A stretch of DNA of 20,747 nucleotides, from positions 1-20,747 of IMG/VR virus record IMGVR_UViG_3300032113_000028; one strand, 5' to 3'. A program made the translations under genes and the position numbers. Source of the DNA: a virus. The notes under the pieces were generated by a model. It did not search any database, was not told where the DNA came from, and was given only the letters and a program-made list of their open reading frames with translations. Below, piece by piece: positions 7,136-14,736 of the stretch (within the stretch, counting starts at the first letter, position 1; every line of letters begins with the position of its first letter).

Positions 7136-7558
7136 ATGTCAAGAAATACAAATAAAATCACGCTTAATAAGGGGCGTGATGAAGGTAAAGTTTTAGTTTT
7201 AACTGAAATGAGTGCATGGAACTCTAACAGATGGGCTATAAAAATGGGTCGCCAATTAGCTAAATCAGGGGCAAACCTACCAGCAGAGGTAACAGACTTA
7301 GGGATTGCTGGCGTATTAACGGTTATACAAGAAGAGGGGGATATGATTAATAGCCCTACTTTCTTTAAATCGTTGTTATCAATAGCGGCTAACGTTGATG
7401 AGGATAACTTGTTCTCATTACTAGATGAGCTATTAACGTGCGTAATGTTTCAGACCCCTGAGGGTCATGAGGTGCAATTTGATAGCGAGCAGTTAGAGGA
7501 ATCAGCTAGTTTTAACACTGTTTATTCGGCTGTGTTTCAATTGCATAATTTTTTTTAA
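7136..7558 (+). CDS. Tail assembly chaperone, short (zero-frame) product
   Basis: This is the 140-residue product that ends at the TAA at 7556-7558. It lies between tube and tape measure, where contractile- and siphotail phages encode the chaperone pair (lambda G/GT type) that holds the tape measure during tail assembly. Visible features are an N-terminal strand region (KGRDEGKVLVLTEMSAW), a central helical domain with WAIKMGRQLAKSGA and MINSPTFFKSLLSIAA, and a C-terminal LLTCVMFQTPEGHEVQF. Its last codons are AAT TTT TTT, forming a slippery run directly before the stop. The start is coupled to the tube gene with a 6-base gap. Confidence 0.75.
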   Translation: MSRNTNKITLNKGRDEGKVLVLTEMSAWNSNRWAIKMGRQLAKSGANLPAEVTDLGIAGVLTVIQEEGDMINSPTFFKSLLSIAANVDEDNLFSLLDELLTCVMFQTPEGHEVQFDSEQLEESASFNTVYSAVFQLHNFF

Positions 7559-7779
7559 CTAGGCAACCCCTAGAAAACTACAGACCGTACAAAATAGAGC
7601 GGCACAAAAACGAGGCGTTAATGATTACTTATGCTAATTTTTCCCCCATATTAGGGGGGATTATTAACGCTAGACTAGCAACAGTCAGGGAACTGCAGGA
7701 GTTTTATAGTATGAATGATGCTTTAGATATGTATGAGGTTATGACGGTCGACAACTATAACAAGCGAGTGTTAGAGTAA
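7136..7779 (+). CDS. Tail assembly chaperone, -1 frameshift fusion product
   Basis: Reading 7136-7555, slipping back one base and continuing 7555-7779 gives a 214-residue protein: 140 residues plus 74 residues of the -1 frame, ending at TAA 7777-7779. The extension begins LTRQPLENYRPYKIERH and ends with the helical segment ELQEFYSMNDALDMYEVMTV, then NYNKRVLE. That type of acidic helical C-terminus is typical of the second chaperone domain (lambda T-like). The -1 frame has stops at 7507, 7513 and 7546 and no start before 7621, so the extension can hardly be reached except by slippage. The fusion would bind the tape measure while the short form binds tube subunits. The extension ORF is frame-correct in the sequence; the frameshift itself is inferred. 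Confidence 0.72.
7549..7573 (+). other. Programmed -1 ribosomal frameshift site
   Basis: Eight T residues (7549-7556) supply the heptamer T TTT TTT in the correct register (zero-frame codons at 7550 and 7553). It is followed at once by the zero-frame stop TAA (7556-7558). Three bases after the heptamer a small stem-loop can form: CTAGG (7559-7563) with CCTAG (7569-7573) and a 5-base loop. A stop codon in the next site and a following stem both favour slippage in known cases. The stem is short, and its spacing is shorter than the usual 5-9 bases. Confidence 0.7.
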
Positions 7780-7904
7780 TGAAGATAATGTTAAAATGGA
7801 TGGGCGGAAAAGCAAGTAAGATAATCCCAGCTTTTCCTAAGCATAACGGCTATATAGAACCGTTTTGCGGGGGGTTATCTATCGAATTGTTGATATTCTT
7901 ATGA
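7779..7904 (+). pseudogene. Remnant of a Dam-type DNA adenine methyltransferase, N-terminal 41 codons
   Basis: A 41-codon frame begins at an ATG overlapping the chaperone stop (TAATG at 7777-7781) and ends at TGA 7902-7904. It reads LKWMGGKASKIIPAFP followed by GYIEPFCGG. These are the FLKWAGGK and YIEPFxGGG motifs of class alpha (D12/Dam) adenine methyltransferases, which bind the methyl donor AdoMet. Intact enzymes have about 260-280 residues with the catalytic DPPY motif further on; here the similarity stops after GGLSIEL and the frame closes. The reading frame runs into the tape measure gene: TGA overlaps its ATG (ATGA at 7901-7904). It is probably what is left of an ancestral dam gene after an internal deletion, kept as a coupling cistron. 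It cannot be catalytic. Confidence 0.75.
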
Positions 7905-10222
7905 GCATTATTGATTCGTTAATTGTCGAGCTAAAGATAGACGCTAGTGACTTTAGCCGTGGGCAAAAGAAAGCAAAGGAGGGCATGGCAGTCCTTCAAA
8001 AAGGAGCTAAAAGAACGGCTTTAGTGTCTATAAAGGGCGGCAAAGATATACAAACGTCGCAAAACAGGTTGAGCAATAATAGCACAAAAACAGCCCGCTC
8101 AATGAGTAAAAGTGGTCAAGATGCTAGTGGTTTCTTTAGTAAAATAAGGAATGAAGCCATCATGATGCTCGGTGTATTTACGGCTGGGACTGGTTTAAAA
8201 AACTTTGCTCAAAACACTATCAACGCCGCGTCATCAACAGGAATACTAGCCTCACAAATTGGCGTTAATATCAGTCAGCTGTCAGCAATGGAGGCGGCGG
8301 CGCAAAGAGCCGGGGCGGCAAGCGGCTCAATGTCTACTCAATTAGCAGAGGATGCTAAGAAAAGGGCTGATGTTAAGGCAGGTGGTAGTGTTACCGACAT
8401 ATACGGTTCTAAGTTTATCCAGTTTGGCGGCGACTATAAAAACATGGATACCGCTGAAAACCAGCTAAAGGAATACGCTAAAATATATGGCAACCTAAAA
8501 AATAAAGCCGTGTCAGATATGGGCATGGATGAAAAGGGGGCTGACGCATTTGCCTCTCAGCAAATAACTGAGACAGGCTTAAGCGGCGACCTTATCCCCT
8601 TAATTAATAAGGGGTCTGCTTCATTAGAGAGGCAGATAAAGATACAACTGTCAAGGATAGCGATAACCAATAAAGACGCTAAGGCGGCGCGTAGAAGTAA
8701 GGAGGCGTGGTTCGATCTATCGCAAAAATTCGATCAGGTATCGCAAAGAGTAGTAATGGCTCTTATCCCTAGCCTTGAGAGGTTAACTGAGTGGCTGGGA
8801 CGGATTGAACTACCCAATGCTAGGGAGATAGCTGACACTATTGCAGTATGGACTGGTAAATTAGAGACGTTTATAGATGTAGCAAAGAACGCGGCAAAAA
8901 AGATTGACGTGTTTGTTGAAAGTATTGGCGGATGGGTTACAGTTCTAAAGGTTCTTGTCGGGATTAAGCTGTTAGCGTGGGGTATTGGGTTAGCCACTAT
9001 AGTCACAGGGTTAGCAGGATTTACCAGTGGAGCAGGGTTAGCGGCTGGTGCGGCTAAGTTATTGTCAGGGGCGTTAGTTCCCTTATTTGGCGTTATAGCG
9101 GCTGGTGCGGCTGGTGCGTGGGTAGGAGATAAGATAAACGATGCCTTACCTCAGGACATTAAAAATTCCCTGCGAGATACATTAGGCAAGGGGGTCGCTA
9201 AGTCCATGGCTTTTTTTGGTCATGAGGAATCTAAAGAGGCGGTTAATCCTAGTTACAAAGGGACGGGTGGCATATCTAAGGTGGGGTCTGTAGCTTCTAT
9301 AATTCAAAGTGGCGAATCGGGAACGCGAGAATACAACGCTTACAACAGAGGTTCGAGCAAGCTTGACCGTCGTGGAGGAACGCCCTCACAAAATATAGCG
9401 GGTCTGACTATCGGCGAAATACAAAGACGGCAAAAGCTAAAGCATGGGGATAAGCAAAGACTGTTTGCGGTCGGTAAATACCAAGTGATTAAGGACACTT
9501 TATCCGAGGCGGTTAACAGCATGGGTTTAAAGAAAACTGATAGGTTTAGCCCTGAAGTACAGGATAAGATATTCTCTAAGTTTCTAGCTGGGAAACGGCG
9601 CAAAGCAATGAAGAGTTATATTACTGGTAAGAGTAATAACAAAAACCAGGCGATACTGTCAGCATCTAAAGAGTGGGCAAGCATTGCAGACCCTAGGACG
9701 GGTAGATCATACTACGCAGGTAAGGGAGGCAATAAAGCTCATATATCAACAAAAAAAATGGGGGATAGCTTTGAGAATGCAAGGAAAATATACGCACAAA
9801 ACAAGAAAAAGGGGCTGTCAGACGACCAAAGCTATCATTTAGCACTACAAGGCGTTAATCATGCAAAAAAAAATATATCAAGAAAAAAAACGCCGCGAAA
9901 AGACTTTAAAATAAAAAGAGTTAGGAATAAAGAAACTGGCAAACTTGAGAATGTAAAAGTTCCCAACAAGCCTCCTCTTAAAACTAAGCCTTTTAAGATT
10001 AAGACAGTTAAAGATGCTAAAACAGGAAAGCTAAAAAGGCTTAACGTACCACCTAGAATACCACAATCACAATTAGCATCAACAGGGTCTAGCACGGTTA
10101 AAACGCAAAAGAATAATATTGTCATTAACGTTAAATCAACAGACCCAAAGGAGGCTGCTATTGAGATTAAAACAACGCTAGACGAGTCATTAACTAGTAA
10201 CTTTATATCGGGGGTTTTATGA
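7901..10222 (+). CDS. Tape measure protein with lysozyme-like domain
   Basis: This 773-residue protein sets tail length and fills the tube before injection. I chose the ATG at 7901 (MSIIDSLIVELKIDASDFSRG). It overlaps the upstream TGA and gives the N-terminus typical of the family; the longer frame from 7865 would read through the dam remnant. Residues 1-340 are mostly helical, with Ala/Gly/Lys-rich coils. About 340-410 are hydrophobic (WVTVLKVLVGIKLLAWGIGL, then AAGAAKLLSGALVPLFGVIA), a candidate membrane-channel segment. Residues about 460-640 form a muralytic domain: IIQSGESGTREYNAYNRG (E472 is the likely catalytic acid), NIAGLTIGEIQRRQ, FAVGKYQVIKDTL, RFSPEVQDKIF and KEWASIADPRTGRSYYAG. 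The C-terminus is basic with a 29-residue repeat. It likely cuts the host peptidoglycan during DNA entry. Confidence 0.85.
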   Translation: MSIIDSLIVELKIDASDFSRGQKKAKEGMAVLQKGAKRTALVSIKGGKDIQTSQNRLSNNSTKTARSMSKSGQDASGFFSKIRNEAIMMLGVFTAGTGLKNFAQNTINAASSTGILASQIGVNISQLSAMEAAAQRAGAASGSMSTQLAEDAKKRADVKAGGSVTDIYGSKFIQFGGDYKNMDTAENQLKEYAKIYGNLKNKAVSDMGMDEKGADAFASQQITETGLSGDLIPLINKGSASLERQIKIQLSRIAITNKDAKAARRSKEAWFDLSQKFDQVSQRVVMALIPSLERLTEWLGRIELPNAREIADTIAVWTGKLETFIDVAKNAAKKIDVFVESIGGWVTVLKVLVGIKLLAWGIGLATIVTGLAGFTSGAGLAAGAAKLLSGALVPLFGVIAAGAAGAWVGDKINDALPQDIKNSLRDTLGKGVAKSMAFFGHEESKEAVNPSYKGTGGISKVGSVASIIQSGESGTREYNAYNRGSSKLDRRGGTPSQNIAGLTIGEIQRRQKLKHGDKQRLFAVGKYQVIKDTLSEAVNSMGLKKTDRFSPEVQDKIFSKFLAGKRRKAMKSYITGKSNNKNQAILSASKEWASIADPRTGRSYYAGKGGNKAHISTKKMGDSFENARKIYAQNKKKGLSDDQSYHLALQGVNHAKKNISRKKTPRKDFKIKRVRNKETGKLENVKVPNKPPLKTKPFKIKTVKDAKTGKLKRLNVPPRIPQSQLASTGSSTVKTQKNNIVINVKSTDPKEAAIEIKTTLDESLTSNFISGVL

Positions 10223-10764
10223 GTTTAGGAATACCAGCGTTATATCAAAACTTTCAAATTGCGGCAACATCAATACTAACAACAGTGTCGTTTATAAAAT
10301 CAATAGGGCAAGAATCCAAGATCTATTCCCTAGTTGATAAGGACGGAAATAATGTATTAAAATGGGATAGTTGCGTTAGTTTCACTTATGACAATTCCTA
10401 TACTATATCAGATGCACCTCAAGAAGAAGGGGCGTTTATCAGTTACAATAAGGTCTCATCCCCGTTTATCATTAAAACACGTGGCACTAGTTTAGATGCT
10501 AATGATAGGAAGACGTTCGTAGAGCAAGCTGACACCATACTAGCAAGTCTTGAAATTTACGACTTTATAACGCCTGAACGGGTGTATAGGAACTGTAATG
10601 TTGTAGCTATAACGCACGCTAAGACAGCTCAATCTAGCTACTCTATTGCGGCTATTGATTTTATTATACATGAGGTTGTTTTGAACAATTTAACTAGAAC
10701 AGATGAGACGGCAACCCCTAGCGGTGCAAAGCGAAAAAGCACAGGTCAGGTGGTTGCGGTATGA
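10219..10764 (+). CDS. Baseplate Dit-like tail protein
   Basis: This 181-residue protein overlaps the tape measure stop by ATGA, with GGGGG just upstream as a ribosome site. The N-terminus MSLGIPALYQNFQIAATSILT and later KWDSCVSFTYDNSYTISDAPQEEG match the Dit-like N-terminal group seen in simple contractile tails. The segment ISYNKVSSPFIIKTRGTSL is the strand-rich core, and the C-terminus (GAKRKSTGQVVAV) is basic. Such proteins form the ring linking the tube to the baseplate hub. The order (tape measure, Dit-like, plug, hub, spike) supports this. Confidence 0.7.
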   Translation: MSLGIPALYQNFQIAATSILTTVSFIKSIGQESKIYSLVDKDGNNVLKWDSCVSFTYDNSYTISDAPQEEGAFISYNKVSSPFIIKTRGTSLDANDRKTFVEQADTILASLEIYDFITPERVYRNCNVVAITHAKTAQSSYSIAAIDFIIHEVVLNNLTRTDETATPSGAKRKSTGQVVAV

Positions 10765-11045
10765 TTATCCCATTAAATGCGTACCCTAATCAAGACCTCA
10801 CCGTTATGCTAGGCAACCAAAAGTGCCACATGGTGATTAAACAAAAAAGCACCGGGATGTATATGGATATAACTGTTGATGATATTGTGCTGGTTGTAGG
10901 TCAATTGGTTGTTAATCGCGTCCCCACTCTATTTTCTGATTACAGAGGATTTAGAGGGGTGTTGGTTTTTAGAGATAGCAGGGGGAATAATAATCCTGAT
11001 TACAGGGAGTTTAACGATAGGTATACCCTAAATTATGAAAATTAA
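10761..11045 (+). CDS. Baseplate plug protein (Pam3 gp18-like)
   Basis: This 94-residue protein resembles the small plug protein of the cyanophage Pam3 baseplate (the gp18 group). The family pattern is visible: IPLNAYPNQDLTVMLGNQKC at the N-terminus, then a central IVLVVGQLVVNRV. A C-terminal part follows with DYRGFRGVLVFRDSRG and the DPxY-like NPDYREFNDRYTLNY end. The plug sits inside the hub above the spike and seals the conduit. It overlaps the Dit-like gene by ATGA and its own end overlaps the hub start by 11 bases. Confidence 0.75.
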   Translation: MIIPLNAYPNQDLTVMLGNQKCHMVIKQKSTGMYMDITVDDIVLVVGQLVVNRVPTLFSDYRGFRGVLVFRDSRGNNNPDYREFNDRYTLNYEN

Positions 11046-11898
11046 AGAAAAGGTCATCGAGATAACTGTGTCAATTAATACTGGCAGTATTGAATCACCT
11101 GTTTATGAAGACACCACACTAACAGGCTTAAGAATGAAGGTAGCGGTATTGGGTGGCACTATGTCAGGACAGGGGCAATTACAATGCAGCATTGAAGGCT
11201 TAAGTCAAAACCTAATGAGCAAATTAACTGTCACTGGATTTATTCGACAGGAAAATAGAAATAATAAAATAATGGTAGCGGCTGGCGATAAAGGGGGCGT
11301 GTTATCAGTGGTCTACGAGGGTGTTATTTTAGAAGCTTACGTTAATGTAACTCAACCTGCCTCAATATTCCAAATTATAGCTCTTAGTGCGTTAGGGGCG
11401 GCAATTGCCCCGGTAGGGGCAACAAGCTTTAAAGGTAGTCAAAAGGTTAGTTATATAATGAGCGTGTTTGCTAAAGAAGCGGGTTTCTTATTCAAGAATG
11501 AAGGTGTTGATGATACGCTTAATAATCCATATTTTACGGGTAGCACGTGGGATAAAATTAAAAGAACTGCTACGGCGGCTGGTATTATTTACGCGGTTAA
11601 CAAAAACACGCTAACTATATGGAACGACGGGAAAGAAACAAAAGATAACGTTATTATATCAGCAAGTAAAGGAGAGAGCATTCAGATGATAGGAACGCCT
11701 AAGGTTGGAGGCAGCGGCTTGTCAATAAGAATTTTATTTTATCCTGACCTTCAATTTTCTAAATCGTACGAGGTTGTATCAAAAGATTTTGCACTTTCTA
11801 GCGGTCTGTGGATACCTACTGGTATAATGCACGACCTAGAGGCTAGGGTTGATAACGGCTCATGGTTTACCAATATAGAATTTAAGAGGGCTTTGTAA
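11035..11898 (+). CDS. Baseplate hub protein
   Basis: This 287-residue protein is the likely hub (Mu D/gp44- or P2 gpD-like), a ring that connects the tube to the spike. Features include an N-terminal strand pair (IEITVSINTGS), LRMKVAVLGGTMSGQGQLQC and LTVTGFIRQENRNNKIMVAAG. A central KGSQKVSYIMSVFAKEAGF follows, with TWDKIKRTATAAGIIYAVN as in the hub helical domain. The C-terminal beta domain has GGSGLSIRILFYPDLQ. The gene lies between plug and spike. Its ATG overlaps the plug stop by 11 bases and its stop overlaps the spike ATG (TAATG). Confidence 0.72.
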   Translation: MKIKEKVIEITVSINTGSIESPVYEDTTLTGLRMKVAVLGGTMSGQGQLQCSIEGLSQNLMSKLTVTGFIRQENRNNKIMVAAGDKGGVLSVVYEGVILEAYVNVTQPASIFQIIALSALGAAIAPVGATSFKGSQKVSYIMSVFAKEAGFLFKNEGVDDTLNNPYFTGSTWDKIKRTATAAGIIYAVNKNTLTIWNDGKETKDNVIISASKGESIQMIGTPKVGGSGLSIRILFYPDLQFSKSYEVVSKDFALSSGLWIPTGIMHDLEARVDNGSWFTNIEFKRAL

Positions 11899-12536
11899 TG
11901 AATATAAATAGGTCTCCGTACGACCAAAATAGTGAAGCATTAAAGATCGACTTCATAACTAGGCAGTTGATTAATAAGAATGTGAACACGTGCGATTGGG
12001 TTGAAGTGGTTGGTGTTGATGACAACAATAAGACCGTTGATGTTAGCCCGTTAGTTACTCAGTTATCAGCGGATAAGCAGACACTAGACCACTCTATTAT
12101 CTACGGCGTAACGTATATTAACGCTCAAGCAAGTAAAGCGGCTGTTATTATAACGCCCGTTATTGGTGATATGGGTTTATGTGTTTACGCTCAAAATGAC
12201 GTAACGGGGGTTAAATCCTCTAAGAAAATAGCACCACCTACATCACTAAGAACGTTTGATTATGCGGACGGCTGCTTTATCGGTTGCATTAGCTCAATAG
12301 CACCAATACCAACCACATTTATAGAGGTTAAGGATGATGAAATACTGTTAACGATAGGTAGCTCAACAATTAAAATGACCAGTGATGAGATAACGATTAA
12401 CGCGTCATCATTAAAGATTAACGCGAATACAGAATTTACAGGAACGTTAACGAGCAATGGGACTGATATTAGTAATGCTCATACGCATATGGGTGTGCAA
12501 AGTGGTGCGAGTAATACAGGGGTTGTTACGCCATGA
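11898..12536 (+). CDS. Baseplate puncturing spike (Gp138/gpV-like) with metal-binding tip
   Basis: This 212-residue spike protein has an N-terminal OB-fold domain of the Gp138 type. ITRQLINKNVNTCDWVEVVG, SIIYGVTYIN and PVIGDMGLCVYAQNDVTGVK are the recognisable blocks, with FDYADGCFIG after them. Residues 145-190 form short repeated strand motifs (ILLTIGSSTIKMTSDEITIN) that suit a triple-stranded beta helix. The C-terminus ISNAHTHMGVQSGASNTG contains an HxH motif (H195, H197). In P2 gpV and phi92 gp138 the same type of HxH at the tip holds an iron ion in the trimer. The same chemistry is likely here. Its 3' end overlaps the next ATG (ATGA). Confidence 0.82.
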   Translation: MNINRSPYDQNSEALKIDFITRQLINKNVNTCDWVEVVGVDDNNKTVDVSPLVTQLSADKQTLDHSIIYGVTYINAQASKAAVIITPVIGDMGLCVYAQNDVTGVKSSKKIAPPTSLRTFDYADGCFIGCISSIAPIPTTFIEVKDDEILLTIGSSTIKMTSDEITINASSLKINANTEFTGTLTSNGTDISNAHTHMGVQSGASNTGVVTP

Positions 12537-12874
12537 ATACGTTGTTGTTTGATCCTGATCAATGGGGCGAATTGCTTGTTGATATTAACGGGGATATAGC
12601 TGTTACGGGCGAGCCTTATAGAACAGCTCAGGATGTGGCGACCTCGGTTAGACTGTTTAAAAATGACGTTTGGTATGATACTAGCGACGGAATTCCTTAT
12701 TTAGGGACGGTGTACGCATTAAAACCAGATATTCCCGTCCTAAAAAGCAACATAGAGAGACAAGCGTTAAATGTTAGCAAGGTTAAAACTGCTAACGCCG
12801 TAATAACTGGTTTTAAGAACCGAACGTTTAGCAGTCGTGTAATTATAAATAACAACTTAGAGGTTAATGTATGA
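12533..12874 (+). CDS. Baseplate wedge protein (gp25/W-like)
   Basis: This 113-residue protein matches the gp25-like (T4) and Mu gp46 group that starts sheath assembly from the baseplate. The N-terminus FDPDQWGELLVDINGDIAVT and the central AQDVATSVRLFKNDVWYD and GIPYLGTVYALKPDIPVLKS show the family pattern. They are followed by a C-terminal strand hairpin (NRTFSSRVIINN). It lies between spike and J-like wedge in the usual order, with ATGA overlaps at both ends. Confidence 0.78.
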   Translation: MNTLLFDPDQWGELLVDINGDIAVTGEPYRTAQDVATSVRLFKNDVWYDTSDGIPYLGTVYALKPDIPVLKSNIERQALNVSKVKTANAVITGFKNRTFSSRVIINNNLEVNV

Positions 12875-14088
12875 TCACTAATATACCTAGAAACGTGTGG
12901 AGCGGGGATGGCTTATCTACTCCGGATGAGGATGCTATCCTTAAAGGGGTTGTTGGAGACCTCCAACTAGCATTTAACAGCAATCTTTATCTTGATGTTA
13001 ATGATAGGGGATCTATGGCAACACCTCAGGGGCAAATAGCTCAATCACTAACACAAATAAAGGGGGAAATTAACGACAACCTAAGATTCCTATCTAATCA
13101 AATTAACCCCAAATACTCTAGTGGGATTTATCAAGATGCTTTGGCGTGGTTATATTTTTTGGTGAGAAGACCAGCAACCGCTACAGTTGTTCAGGTCGAG
13201 TGTTTTGGGTTAGACGGGGCTGTTATCCCTATAGGTATTAGAATAAATGACGTTAGTGGCAGTAGTTACGAGTCAATTGATAGTGGTACAATACTAGCAG
13301 GGTCGGTTATTATAACGTTTCAATGTGTTAAAAAGGGGGCAGTGCTTGCACCCGCCAATAGCTTGACACTGATACAACAAACAGTCGTAGGCTGGGAGTC
13401 GTGCAATAATCCTAATGCTGGCGTTACAGGGACTAACGAGGAAACACAACAGGAATTTGAAGAGAGGCGTTTTGATAGTGTGGCAAAAAACGCGCATGGA
13501 ACACTCAGCTCTATCTACGCTAATGTATTCGAGGTTGAAGGGGTTATTGATGTTTATGCGACCGAAAACGTTACTAATTACTCTATAACAGTAACAGGAT
13601 ATGTTTTAATTGAGCATTCTATTTATGTCGCGGTTGTAGGTGGTAGTGATGAGGCTGTGGCACGGGCTATTTTTCTCAAGAAGGACTTGGGGGCGGATTA
13701 CAACGGCAATACAACAGTTAATATTAAGGATTTAAACTACTCTTATCCCTACCCCAATTATAACGTTAAATTTGAGAGACCGACCGAGCTAGGTATCTAT
13801 TTCAATGTTCAAGTCGTGGACAACCCAATTTTACCAAATAACAATGAGTACCTTATAAAGAATGCCGTTGTTGAGGCATTTAACGGAGACGGGGGGATTG
13901 AGAGAGCGCGGATAGGGAGTTCTATACTGGCTAATAATTTTGTTGCTAACATTATTAAAAAGGTCGCGTATATTCAGGTGCTGGATATTAACGTAGGTAT
14001 TGGCACGGCGTTGGAGGATATTATTTACGTCCCTATTGATAGAGTTCCTGTTATTAGCCCCACTCATGTGGTCGTTACATATGTTTAA
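12871..14088 (+). CDS. Baseplate J-like protein (Mu gp47-like)
   Basis: This 405-residue wedge protein shows the baseplate J family layout. A helical N-terminal region has GDLQLAFNSNLYLDVNDRG and TPQGQIAQSLTQ. A beta domain contains ATATVVQVECFGLDGAVIP and QCVKKGAVLAPANSLTLI, and the segment NEETQQEFEERRFDSVAKN is typical of the family. The later part VYATENVTNYSITVTGYV and VAVVGGSDEAVARAIFLKK matches the J repeat. Wedge proteins form the baseplate periphery with gp25 and the DUF2612 protein. Its stop overlaps the next start at 14081. Confidence 0.85.
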   Translation: MITNIPRNVWSGDGLSTPDEDAILKGVVGDLQLAFNSNLYLDVNDRGSMATPQGQIAQSLTQIKGEINDNLRFLSNQINPKYSSGIYQDALAWLYFLVRRPATATVVQVECFGLDGAVIPIGIRINDVSGSSYESIDSGTILAGSVIITFQCVKKGAVLAPANSLTLIQQTVVGWESCNNPNAGVTGTNEETQQEFEERRFDSVAKNAHGTLSSIYANVFEVEGVIDVYATENVTNYSITVTGYVLIEHSIYVAVVGGSDEAVARAIFLKKDLGADYNGNTTVNIKDLNYSYPYPNYNVKFERPTELGIYFNVQVVDNPILPNNNEYLIKNAVVEAFNGDGGIERARIGSSILANNFVANIIKKVAYIQVLDINVGIGTALEDIIYVPIDRVPVISPTHVVVTYV

Positions 14089-14734
14089 CCCTGATACTAG
14101 GCACAAAACAATATACACGCAATATAAACGCGATAACAGTAATTTATGCGATATAGTAGATAGAGCGCATCTAGGTTTAAACGAACGACACGACTTTAAT
14201 GAGTTTTATGAGAATTTCTGGGATATAGAAACAGCAACGGGGCAGTGGCTTGATATTTGGGGTGTAATCGTTGCTGTTGACAGATACCTTAGCGTAGAGC
14301 AGGATGACTATTTTTTCGGATATGAGGAGGGAGATAGACAGCCGTTTAACAGCGGTATTTTTTACACGGGTGAAAATCTAGGAACTAATGTTTTTAGATT
14401 AAATGATGATGTTTTTAGACGGGTAATCATAGCCAAAGCAATGGCTAATATTGCCGCGTGTGATACTGAGTCGCTTAATAAAATTTTAACGTTTTTCTTT
14501 AAAGACAGGGGAAAAACGTATGTTACTCGAATAGGAAACATGGCAATGAATTTTGTTTTTGAATTTGAGCTAGAGGCGTGGGAAAAAGCTTTATTAAAAA
14601 GAGGTGATATTTTTCCACGCCCCGCAGGCGTATTAGTAAACAACATAGTTATATTGCCAGAGGGTTTATTTGGTTTTAACGAGGGGTTTGACTACGACAC
14701 TTTTAATAATGGCACATACTACACAGGACAATAA
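14081..14734 (+). CDS. Baseplate/tail protein (DUF2612-like, Mu gp48-like)
   Basis: This 217-residue protein matches the DUF2612-like group, equivalent in position to Mu gp48 or P2 gpI, which links wedges to fibres. I place the start at 14081 (MFNPDTRHKTIYTQYK), eight bases inside the J-like gene end. A longer frame from 14000 would add a hydrophobic stretch that is only a shadow of the J coding sequence. Visible motifs are WDIETATGQWLDIWGVIVAV and RRVIIAKAMANIAACDTESL. The C-terminal aromatic repeat FGFNEG...FNNGTYYTG resembles FGYEEG...FNSGIFYTG at residues 79-98. It is followed by the fibre gene after a 2-base gap. Confidence 0.8.
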   Translation: MFNPDTRHKTIYTQYKRDNSNLCDIVDRAHLGLNERHDFNEFYENFWDIETATGQWLDIWGVIVAVDRYLSVEQDDYFFGYEEGDRQPFNSGIFYTGENLGTNVFRLNDDVFRRVIIAKAMANIAACDTESLNKILTFFFKDRGKTYVTRIGNMAMNFVFEFELEAWEKALLKRGDIFPRPAGVLVNNIVILPEGLFGFNEGFDYDTFNNGTYYTGQ

Positions 14735-14736
14735 AA

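Noticed and set aside
7642-7660. Hairpin TCCCCC/GGGGGA as the frameshift stimulator
   Set aside because: It lies almost 90 bases downstream of the slippery run, too far for a simple stimulatory stem. It may be incidental, and it sits inside coding sequence, so it is not a terminator either.
7621-7779. Separate gene starting at ATG 7621
   Set aside because: There is no ribosome site, and the open frame extends back without a start to the slippery site, so a frameshift extension explains it better.
7865-7900. Upstream ATG 7865 as the tape measure start
   Set aside because: The extra 12 codons read through the dam remnant in another frame and have no family match. The ATG at 7901 gives a typical tape measure N-terminus and an ATGA overlap.
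14000-14080. Longer N-terminus with a hydrophobic segment for the DUF2612-like protein
   Set aside because: It is the out-of-frame shadow of the J-like gene end. The ATG at 14081 matches the family start.
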